15,462 nucleotides of DNA from JBEKHI01 sp050012355. Its GTDB lineage: Bacteria; Actinomycetota; Actinomycetes; Streptosporangiales; Streptosporangiaceae. The first letter of the stretch is position 1; each line of letters begins with the position of its first letter. The notes under the pieces were generated by a model, which was not told the origin of the DNA, did not search any database, and worked only from the letters and a program-made list of their open reading frames with translations. Where the stretch lies: contig JBEKHI010000180.1 of the NCBI GenBank assembly GCA_050012355.1, forward strand, positions 1 through 15,462, written 5' to 3'. The translations under genes were made by a program, and so were the position numbers. Shown piece by piece: positions 7,235-13,099 of this stretch.

Positions 7235-9610
7235 CTATCTGCGCTTCGTCGCATCCTTGAGGTTGTCATGCGCTACGGCGAGGGAGGGGTCGAGTCGGAT
7301 CGCCTCCCGGAACGCGGCCTCGGCTTCGGCATGCCGGTGCAAGTTCATCATGAGCAGGCCAAAATTGTTTCGTGCCGCAGCCGAGCCCGGGTCCAGGCGG
7401 ATCGCCTCCCGGTACGCGGCCTCGGCCTCCTGATACCGCTTCGCCTGCCGCATCACATCACCAAGGTACCCGTGCGCTGACGCGGAATCCGGATCCAACC
7501 GGATCGCCTCCCGGTACGCGACCTCAGCCTCCGCATACCGCTTCGCATTCTTGAAGACGAACCCGAGGATGCTGTGCACTACGGCAAGGCTGGGGTCGAG
7601 GCGGATCGCCTCCCGGAGCGCAGCCTCGGCCTCCAGGTTCCGGCCAGCGATGAGCATGAGCCGACCGAGGTTGCCATGCGCTGCGGCGAAACCCGGGTCG
7701 AGGCGGATCGCCTCCCGGTAGGACGCTTCGGCTTCTGCCCGGCGGTCTACCTCGGTCAGGAGGGTACCCAAGCCCAAGTGCGCCGACGCGAAGCCAGGCT
7801 GGAGGCGCATAGCCTCCAGAATTTCGGCCTCGGCCTCCGGGTACTGCTTCTTCCGGGCCAGGCACCCGGCCAGCGCGACATGTGCGAATGCAAGCGCAGG
7901 GGCCAGCCGGATCGCCTCCCGAATGAAGGCCTCGGCTTCCGGGTACTGCTTCTGCAGGCTCAGCAGCTGGCCGCGGCTGCAGTGCGCCTGGGCATAAGCC
8001 GGGTCGAGGCGGATCGCTTCCTGCAGCGCTGCCTCGGCCGCGGGGTACCGTCCCCTCGCTACCAAGGCGCCGCCGAGGGCTAGACGGCCAGGTGCGTAAG
8101 CCGGGTCGAGGCGGATCGCCTCCCAGGCAGCGGCCTCGGCTTCCTCATGCCGGTTGAGCCCGCGCAAGACCTTGCTCAGGCCCTCGTGCGCGGGGGCATG
8201 CGCCGCGTCCAGCCGGATCGCCTCCTGGCAGGCGCTCAGAGCCTGCGCGTACCGCCCGAGCCCGCACAGGGCCCGCCCCAGCCCCGCGTGAGCGCGAGCC
8301 AGCCCGGGAGCAAGAGCCAGCGCCGCCCGGTGTGCGGTCTCAGCGTCCGCGTACCGGCCCTGCCTGATCAGGTTGTCGCCCTGCGCGGCGTGCGCCGCGG
8401 CCTCCCCAGGCGGCAGCTGACCCGCTGCTGCGGCCGTCTCCGCAGCAGGGGCCTGGTGTAGGACGGGCATGTCCTGGCTAAGGTCAAAGAGCCGGGTGTC
8501 GTCGGCCCGGAGGTAGAGGACGGGGGTCGCCCATTCGACGGGGCTGACCGTGCGTATCGCCTTCCGCGCCGCGGCGACCGCGGCGTCCACGCCCTGCCCG
8601 ACGGCCAGCGCGCCATACAGTGCCGGGGCGAATTCGATGGCGGCGGCGTCGCTAACCGCGAACTGCATCGCCACGACGGCGGGGATGCCCCGGCGGACCA
8701 GCGTGTCCGCGACGCCGGCGAACGGGTCGGCCGGGTCAGTCCGGCCCGCCTCGCAAGCGTTGAGGACTGCCAGCCTCATGCTCTTGTGGTCCCGCAGCTG
8801 CACCCCCAGGTCCTCGGCGGTTACCGGCAGGCCCTGTCCCTCCCTGTCAGTGAACAGCAGCGTCCCGCCGCGGCTCTGGTCGAATGCGCCGTGGCCCATG
8901 TAATGCAGCACGTGGAACTCCTCGCGCGAAAGAGCGCGGTGCAGTTCTCTCAGGGTCGGGGCACTCAGCTCGGTAACCGCGAGCAGCCCCTCGCCGACGA
9001 GGTCGCCGAGTGCTGCCGAGACCTGTGCCCATTCCCGCTTCAGGTCAAGGTGCGGGAGGCCGACCGGCTCGGACCGGATCACCAGCACCCGCAATGGGAG
9101 CCTCGCGCCTACCGGGCGCTTCGGGGACGGCAGTTGCACGTACCGGATGACAGGGGTGCTGCCGGACAGGGCAAGGAACCAGTCATCGGCACGGTCGTAA
9201 AGCAGCTCCCAGGGCAGGCTCGCCAGCTCGGGGCACTCGTCTGTCCGCAGCCGGACCCGGAGCACCGACTGGTCCTCCCCGGCACGGTCGACGCTAAGCC
9301 GCAGGCACTCACCGACGGGCCCGGAGAAGACGGCATCGTACAAGCGCCCCCCGAGCTCCTTGGCCGCCGCGACCGAGGGATCCTGAACACGCCGTATCCG
9401 CGCCCTGGCCCCCGTTGCCTTCAGGGCGAAGTTCTCCAGCTCGAGATCACTGATAAGCGGCTGCCTGAAAGTGACCGACTGGCCCTCGCCTGCGGGGGAC
9501 TGGAGAACCTGCACCCAGTACTCGTCCCCATACCGCCGGAACAGCAAATCAAGGTCAAGATCGATCGCCAAGGCAAGCCTCTTTCCCCGTGCCCGGATAT
9601 ACAGGAGCAT
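7235..9610 (-). CDS. CHAT-domain caspase-like protease with C-terminal TPR array
   Basis: Predicted cytoplasmic cysteine peptidase of the CHAT family (caspase/separase fold), 791 residues. Residues 1-100 form a family-typical N-terminal region. L-P-W-E-L-L-Y-D (132-139) leads into the CHAT domain, and the predicted dyad is H240 in H-Y-M-G-H-G and C286 in L-N-A-C-E-A-G. A Gln/Ala/Pro-rich linker (about 380-402) is followed by 11 full TPRs of 34 residues plus a partial capping repeat up to the C-terminus. No signal peptide or membrane helix is seen. ATG 9610 is chosen because homology-like sequence starts exactly there (MLLYIR); the frame stays open to 9919 but that part has low-complexity composition. 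No strong RBS is seen. CHAT proteins cleave partner proteins in CRISPR and other defence or signalling systems; the substrate here is unknown and no effector lies beside it. Confidence 0.92.
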   Translation of the reverse strand: MLLYIRARGKRLALAIDLDLDLLFRRYGDEYWVQVLQSPAGEGQSVTFRQPLISDLELENFALKATGARARIRRVQDPSVAAAKELGGRLYDAVFSGPVGECLRLSVDRAGEDQSVLRVRLRTDECPELASLPWELLYDRADDWFLALSGSTPVIRYVQLPSPKRPVGARLPLRVLVIRSEPVGLPHLDLKREWAQVSAALGDLVGEGLLAVTELSAPTLRELHRALSREEFHVLHYMGHGAFDQSRGGTLLFTDREGQGLPVTAEDLGVQLRDHKSMRLAVLNACEAGRTDPADPFAGVADTLVRRGIPAVVAMQFAVSDAAAIEFAPALYGALAVGQGVDAAVAAARKAIRTVSPVEWATPVLYLRADDTRLFDLSQDMPVLHQAPAAETAAAAGQLPPGEAAAHAAQGDNLIRQGRYADAETAHRAALALAPGLARAHAGLGRALCGLGRYAQALSACQEAIRLDAAHAPAHEGLSKVLRGLNRHEEAEAAAWEAIRLDPAYAPGRLALGGALVARGRYPAAEAALQEAIRLDPAYAQAHCSRGQLLSLQKQYPEAEAFIREAIRLAPALAFAHVALAGCLARKKQYPEAEAEILEAMRLQPGFASAHLGLGTLLTEVDRRAEAEASYREAIRLDPGFAAAHGNLGRLMLIAGRNLEAEAALREAIRLDPSLAVVHSILGFVFKNAKRYAEAEVAYREAIRLDPDSASAHGYLGDVMRQAKRYQEAEAAYREAIRLDPGSAAARNNFGLLMMNLHRHAEAEAAFREAIRLDPSLAVAHDNLKDATKRR
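7238..8404 (-). repeat. 102-bp tandem periodicity encoding 11 TPRs
   Basis: A conserved core, GGATCGCCTCCCGG and variants on the + strand (encoding R-E-A-I-R-L-D on the - strand), recurs every 102 bp near 7296, 7398, 7500, 7602, 7704, 7806, 7908, 8010, 8112 and 8214. Each unit encodes a 34-residue TPR ending in E-A-I-R-L-D-P. The C-terminal units are the most alike and the first two the most diverged, which suggests growth of the array by unit duplication. Confidence 0.92.
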
Positions 9611-9861
9611 GCTATCCGCGCTGCCGCACGTAAGGGACGGCGTAGACCAAACCCTCGGAAAGGCCACAGCCAGCGCGGGGCAATTCCCGGGATGGGGCGA
9701 GATACCAGTTTCGCCGGGTAAGTTCCTCGCACTCAATCCGGCTCGCGCCCGCCCGGGTATCCGGAAGGGGATCGGTGCCGCGCGACGACCAGGCGGAAAT
9801 GTGTCCGGCATGCCGGATCCTGCGGCACCGCCCGGCGGCCCGGACAGGCCTGCCGCACGAG

Positions 9862-9902
9862 GATGGAAACTAGCCGTCGCGTGCCGACGGCTAGTTTCCA
9901 TC
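9862..9902. repeat. Perfect 18-bp inverted repeat with 5-nt loop
   Basis: Arms GATGGAAACTAGCCGTCG (9862-9879) and its exact reverse complement (9885-9902) flank the loop CGTGC. It has no T-run after it on either strand, so it is not a standard intrinsic terminator. It lies about 250 bp upstream of the CHAT start and 300 bp upstream of the peroxiredoxin start. It could be a regulator site, an RNA hairpin in a leader, or a REP-like dispersed palindrome. Confidence 0.9.
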
Positions 9903-10191
9903 GTCCGACGCGCCGGCAACCAGCGTGACGCATGGGGAGCATGCTGTGACGGTCAGCCGATCGGGAGACAGGAACTTACGTCGGTAATTCCAGGTGCAGG
10001 ACATTGGTATCGCGTGAACGAAGTTCTATTACCCGGCAGCTAACGGCGGCGGGCGAGGTGTCTCGCTCATGGGACACTAGCCTCGATCTTTCCCGCTTAT
10101 GAGGTGATAATCCGAGGCAGGCGAAGTGGGAGCCCCGGCTGCGTCACGCTTGCTAGCGGCGGGACAATGAGCTTCGGGCGGATCCTTCAGT

Positions 10192-10197
10192 GGGAGG
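10192..10197 (+). promoter_or_regulatory. Ribosome binding site of peroxiredoxin gene
   Basis: GGGAGG seven bases before ATG 10205. It overlaps an in-frame GTG at 10190, which argues against that GTG as the start. Confidence 0.75.
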
Positions 10198-10204
10198 CAG
10201 CGAA

Positions 10205-10690
10205 ATGTCGGCTGGAGTCGGTGACCAGGTCCCTGATGTCGGGGCTTATGTGATGAGCGCGGAGGGCCCGCAGCGGGTCAGCACCGGAGAACTGCTCGGC
10301 GGTGGCCGGGTGGTGCTGTTCGCGGTGCCCGGTGCGTTCACGCCCACCTGCTCCAACGTGCACCTACCCGGGTTCGTGGCGCGGGCGGGCGAGCTGGCTG
10401 GCAAGGGCGTCGACACGGTCGCGTGCGTGTCGGTTAACGACCCGTTCGTCATGGCGGCTTGGGGAGCCGCCGCCGGAGCTGACGGCGCGATCACCATGAT
10501 CGCCGACCCAGACGGCGCGTTCACCCAGGCCATGGGACTGACCACCGACCTGTCGGCCGCCGGCCTCGGCAGCCGGTCCCGCCGCTACGCCGCCGTGATC
10601 GAGGACGGCGTGATCAGGAACCTGGACGTCGAGACCGAACGCGGCGTCAGCGTAAGCTCGTGCGAAGCTGTCCTGTCCCGCTTGTCCTAA
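10205..10690 (+). CDS. Peroxiredoxin, Prx5 type (thiol peroxidase)
   Basis: Cytoplasmic thiol peroxidase reducing hydrogen peroxide, organic hydroperoxides or peroxynitrite; 161 residues, the normal Prx5 length. The active-site motif P42-G-A-F-T-P-T-C49-S holds the peroxidatic cysteine. Other family marks are H-L-P-G-F (53-57), V-S-V-N-D-P-F (75-81) and the G-L-G-x-R-S-x-R-Y stretch (120-128) with the second active-site arginine. C153 sits where the resolving cysteine of atypical 2-Cys Prx5 enzymes lies, and C74 is the third. The start is set by a well placed GGGAGG. The gene stands alone; it converges on the tetR at 10711. The electron donor (thioredoxin or another thiol) cannot be read from the sequence. 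Confidence 0.93.
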   Translation: MSAGVGDQVPDVGAYVMSAEGPQRVSTGELLGGGRVVLFAVPGAFTPTCSNVHLPGFVARAGELAGKGVDTVACVSVNDPFVMAAWGAAAGADGAITMIADPDGAFTQAMGLTTDLSAAGLGSRSRRYAAVIEDGVIRNLDVETERGVSVSSCEAVLSRLS

Positions 10691-10729
10691 CCTCGGCGCC
10701 GATGATCCGGCTACTGGGCGCCGGCGAGG
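10691..10729. terminator. Possible terminator between convergent peroxiredoxin and tetR
   Basis: CCTCG plus GCGCC at 10691-10700 can pair with GGCGC at 10717-10721 and CGAGG at 10725-10729, with a 3-nt bulge. It begins directly after the peroxiredoxin stop and runs into the end of the opposite tetR. No T-run is present. Confidence 0.35.
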
Positions 10730-11298
10730 GTATCGAAGGCCTGCTCGATCAGGTCGGGCAGTTCAGGGGTACCGCCGTTCTCTACCCAGGTGAGGATGGC
10801 GGTGGTGGCGGCGGCCAGGCAGGCGGCCACGGTGACTCGGTCCTGGAAGGACGGACGGTCGTCGGTACCGAGCGCTTGGAGGATGAGCTGCTGGGTGGTG
10901 ATCTGGTCGGCCCATAGCCGGTCGCGGAGTGCCGGGGTGGCGACGATGAGCCGGTTCTGCGCGAGCATGGTGTCGCGTTCGCTGTCGTAGACCTGCCTGA
11001 GTCCTTCGATCAGCACCTCACGGATCCGGCGGATCACGGGCCAGTCGGCCGGGGTCTGCGCGATCTGACTGGCGATGAGCGGGTCGTAGCCGTCGGACAA
11101 GGCCACGTCCTCCTTCGCGGGGAAGTAGCGGAAGAACGTCATGTGCGAGACGCCAGCCGCGGCGGCGATCTGCTCCACGGTGGTGGCCTCATATCCCTGC
11201 TCGCGAAACAGCCGCAGCGCGCTGTCGCGGATACGGTCGCGGGTCGCGTTCTTCTTGCGCTGCCGCCAGTCTGGTTCGTGTTCGGTCACAAAGGTCAT
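10711..11298 (-). CDS. TetR-family transcriptional regulator (module A)
   Basis: One-component repressor of 195 residues. The N-terminal helix-turn-helix spans about residues 22-64, with the typical T-T-V-E-Q-I-A-A-A-A-G-V-S-H-M-T-F-F-R-Y-F-P run. The C-terminal part (about 70-195) is helical and should bind the ligand and form the dimer. The ATG overlaps the stop of the upstream MFS gene by four bases (ATGA) and no Shine-Dalgarno is visible, so translation probably depends on coupling. Placed behind the exporter in the same transcript, it most likely represses that transcript and itself through the twin palindromes at 12858-12885. The ligand is unknown. Confidence 0.92.
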   Translation of the reverse strand: MTFVTEHEPDWRQRKKNATRDRIRDSALRLFREQGYEATTVEQIAAAAGVSHMTFFRYFPAKEDVALSDGYDPLIASQIAQTPADWPVIRRIREVLIEGLRQVYDSERDTMLAQNRLIVATPALRDRLWADQITTQQLILQALGTDDRPSFQDRVTVAACLAAATTAILTWVENGGTPELPDLIEQAFDTLAGAQ

Positions 11299-12842
11299 CG
11301 TCGCGTACTTGTGTCCGCGGTCGTGCTCGCGGGTGCCTGCGACGAGGGCGTGTCCCGGTAGGCGTTCCGTCCGGGCAGGTACCGCAGGCTGGTGAGGATG
11401 GCGGCGATGGCAACCGCGGCGCAGCTGAGCATGACGGTGCTCATGCCATGCAGGAACGCGGTGCCCGCCGCGGCCCGCAAGGCGGAGCCGCCGGAGGGCA
11501 GGCGGCTGGCGAGTTGCACGGCCTGGGTGATGGAAGCTTGCGCGGTGGCGGCATCCTTGGCCGGCAAGGCGGCGAGTGCGGGCCGGAGATCGCGGGCGTA
11601 GGTGCCGGACAGGACGCTGCCCAGCACGGCAACGGTGATCGCCCCGCCGGTATTGCGCAGCGCGCTGTTCACCGAGGCACCGATCCCGGCCTCGTCACCG
11701 CCCGCAGCGGTCATGACCGTGTTCATCGCGGCGCCGATGGAAGCGCCAGTGCCGAGCCCGCACAGTGCCAGCCCGGCCGCCACGACGGCGTAGCTCGTGG
11801 TCAGGTGGACCTGGCTCAGCACCGCCAGCCCGGCCGCGAGCATCGCCAGCCCAGCGGCCACCGTCAGCCTGGTGCTCGTCACGCGCACGGCAGGACTAGC
11901 CGCCCCGCCCGCGACGAGCAGTCCGCCCATCAACGGCAACAGTCGCAACGCGGCGTTGAACGGATCGTCGCCGAGGACGCTTTGCAGGTACTGCGGCGCC
12001 ACGAACAAGATCCCGTACAGTGCCACCGAGACGGCGATGGTGGCGGCCGTGCCCCAGGTGAACCGCTTGTCCCGGAACAGCGCCGGGTCGATGACCGGGT
12101 TCGCCGAGCGCCGCTCACGGATCACGAAGGCGGCGAGCAGCACCGCCGATCCGAGCAGCAGCATGCAGGTCGACGCCGATGTCCAGCCGCGCTCCGGGCC
12201 GTTGATGAAGCCCCAGACCAGGCAGGTAACCGCCCCGGTGGACAGCAGCGCGCCCGTGACGTCCAGCGGCGGCGCGGCGGGGTTGCGCGACTCGGGCATC
12301 AGGATGACCCCGGCGACCAGGGTGAGAGCGGCGGCCGGCACATTGATCCAGAACACCGAATGCCAGGAGAAGTGCTGCAGCAACAGGCCGCCGAGCACCG
12401 GTCCGAGCGGCAGGGCGAGCGCGATCGCCGCGGTGAGGATGCCGATGGCCGCGGGACGCTCGTCATCTCCGAACGCCGCCGAGACGACCGCCAGGGATAG
12501 CGGGAACACGATCCCGGCGCCCAGCCCCATCAGCGCTCTCGCCGCGATCAGTTCTGCCGCGGAGACCGACAGCGCGCACCATAGCGACGCCGCCAGGAAT
12601 ATCGCTAGCCCGGCTAGCAGCAGCCGCTTGCGGCCGACGCGGTCCCCGATCATCCCCGCGGGCAGCATGACCCCGGCGAAGACAAGCGAGTAGGCGTCCA
12701 CGAGCCATTGCAGATCGCCGGTTCCCGCATGCAGCGCCGCCGAGATGGCTGGCAGCGCGATGTTCAAGATCGTCAGGTCCAGGTTCACGACGATCACCGA
12801 CAGGCACGTCACGCCCAGCATCCACCATCGCCCAGCCCGCAT
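11295..12842 (-). CDS. MFS transporter, DHA2/EmrB-QacA type (module A)
   Basis: Proton-driven multidrug-type exporter in the cytoplasmic membrane, 515 residues, matching the 14-helix DHA2 group. Helix 1 carries motif D1 (D22-L-T-I-L-N-I-A-L-P31). Motif A between helices 2 and 3 is G66-D-R-V-G-R-K-R73. The antiporter motif C in helix 5 reads A-L-P-L-G-P-V-L-G-G. The C-terminal tail is short and Ser/Thr-rich. ATG 12842 is chosen because GGAGG sits five bases upstream; a longer frame from 12929 would place the operators inside coding sequence. The stop overlaps tetR (ATGA). Exporter plus its own TetR indicates inducible efflux of a toxic compound; the substrate is not predictable. Confidence 0.93.
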   Translation of the reverse strand: MRAGRWWMLGVTCLSVIVVNLDLTILNIALPAISAALHAGTGDLQWLVDAYSLVFAGVMLPAGMIGDRVGRKRLLLAGLAIFLAASLWCALSVSAAELIAARALMGLGAGIVFPLSLAVVSAAFGDDERPAAIGILTAAIALALPLGPVLGGLLLQHFSWHSVFWINVPAAALTLVAGVILMPESRNPAAPPLDVTGALLSTGAVTCLVWGFINGPERGWTSASTCMLLLGSAVLLAAFVIRERRSANPVIDPALFRDKRFTWGTAATIAVSVALYGILFVAPQYLQSVLGDDPFNAALRLLPLMGGLLVAGGAASPAVRVTSTRLTVAAGLAMLAAGLAVLSQVHLTTSYAVVAAGLALCGLGTGASIGAAMNTVMTAAGGDEAGIGASVNSALRNTGGAITVAVLGSVLSGTYARDLRPALAALPAKDAATAQASITQAVQLASRLPSGGSALRAAAGTAFLHGMSTVMLSCAAVAIAAILTSLRYLPGRNAYRDTPSSQAPASTTADTSTRR

Positions 12843-12847
12843 TTCGG

Positions 12848-12852
12848 CCTCC
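12848..12852 (-). promoter_or_regulatory. Ribosome binding site of module A MFS gene
   Basis: GGAGG on the - strand, five bases before ATG 12842. It decides against upstream in-frame ATGs at 12854 and beyond. Confidence 0.7.
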
Positions 12853-12857
12853 ATGAC

Positions 12858-12885
12858 GTTAGTAGCTAACATATTAGTGACTAAC
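12858..12885. promoter_or_regulatory. Twin TetR-type operators of module A
   Basis: Two palindromes in tandem: GTTAGTAGCTAAC (12858-12870) and TTAGTGACTAA (12874-12884, perfect), 15 bp centre to centre. On the + strand they are also direct repeats, TTAGTAGCTAACATA and TTAGTGACTAACATA, identical at 13 of 15 positions. They lie just upstream of the exporter RBS and overlap the candidate -10, where a bound repressor would block transcription. The likely binder is the TetR at 10711; that is inference. Confidence 0.75.
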
Positions 12886-12911
12886 ATAATGGCGAAGTGG
12901 TGGGACCGCAA
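12883..12911 (-). promoter_or_regulatory. Candidate promoter of module A operon
   Basis: On the - strand TTGCGG (12906-12911), a 17-bp spacer and TATGTT (12883-12888). The -10 abuts and partly overlaps the upstream operator. The match to consensus is modest, but spacing and operator overlap fit a repressed promoter with a leader of about 30-35 nt. Confidence 0.45.
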
Positions 12912-12960
12912 GTCGGACACTCGCACCATCCCGCCCGGCTGCGACGCCGGACGATTCTGG

Positions 12961-13006
12961 TTGGTGCTGCATTACCAACACTCTTTTCTGAGTAATGCAG
13001 CACTCA
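12961..13006. promoter_or_regulatory. Pair of TGCA-centred palindromes, also a 12-bp inverted repeat
   Basis: Two 18-bp imperfect palindromes share the plan GT-nn-TGCA-nn-AC: TTGGTGCTGCATTACCAA (12961-12978) and TGAGTAATGCAGCACTCA (12989-13006), 28 bp centre to centre. They are inverted relative to each other, so GTGCTGCATTAC (12964-12975) pairs exactly with GTAATGCAGCAC (12992-13003). A TAGAAT hexamer at 13008-13013 follows on the + strand. This looks like operator DNA, not a terminator: no T-run follows either arm. The regulator is unknown. Confidence 0.6.
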
Positions 13007-13099
13007 CTAGAATGACCCGAACTCCTGGCCGAGGTCACAATCAGGCAATACCCCACCAAACCGGTCGGGTCGCAGCCGCACGTCGGACACCGACTGCCC

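Larger units (their letters stand above)
9611..10204. other. Gene-free 594-bp region between divergent CHAT and peroxiredoxin genes
   Basis: No convincing coding sequence on either strand. It must hold the promoters of both divergent genes. The only -10-like hexamer that stands out on the + strand is GATAAT at 10106-10111, with no good -35. Several inverted repeats lie here: arms 9773-9781/9822-9830 around a 14-bp palindrome (9804-9817), a perfect 18-bp stem (9862-9902), and a small hairpin at 10057-10078. An 11-bp inverted pair is at 9922-9932/10140-10150. Base composition is less G/C-rich from about 9965 to 10035. Confidence 0.6.

Noticed and set aside
7000..7269. Small - strand protein containing G-P-T-G-L-E-P-A-T
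   Set aside because: This peptide typically comes from translating tRNA-like or antisense DNA. The frame overlaps the ATPase end and the CHAT end and has no coding character.
7238..8404. CRISPR-like or satellite array
   Set aside because: The 102-bp repeats are continuous coding units for 34-residue TPRs, not short repeats separated by unrelated spacers.
7235..9610. Craspase-type CRISPR-associated TPR-CHAT
   Set aside because: No CRISPR repeats or gRAMP/Cas7-11 gene are in the window, and the domain order is the reverse.
9862..9902. Intrinsic terminator
   Set aside because: The stem is perfect but no T-run follows on either strand, and it is upstream, not downstream, of both flanking genes.
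9611..9919. Extension of the CHAT protein by 103 residues to a start at 9919
   Set aside because: The frame is open, but the added stretch is Arg/Pro/Gly-rich without domain character and runs through the palindrome at 9862-9902. The typical N-terminus begins at ATG 9610.
11448..12500. 350-codon open frame on the + strand
   Set aside because: Antisense to the module A MFS gene. Gln/Arg/Gly-rich, with no recognisable domain or RBS.
12843..12929. Longer module A MFS protein starting at 12929
   Set aside because: It would translate through the twin operators and the candidate promoter. ATG 12842 has GGAGG five bases upstream and gives a normal DHA2 N-terminus.
12874..13059. 61-residue - strand peptide gene between the MFS genes
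   Set aside because: It covers the TGCA palindromes, the candidate promoter and the start of the operators, has no RBS and shows no coding bias.
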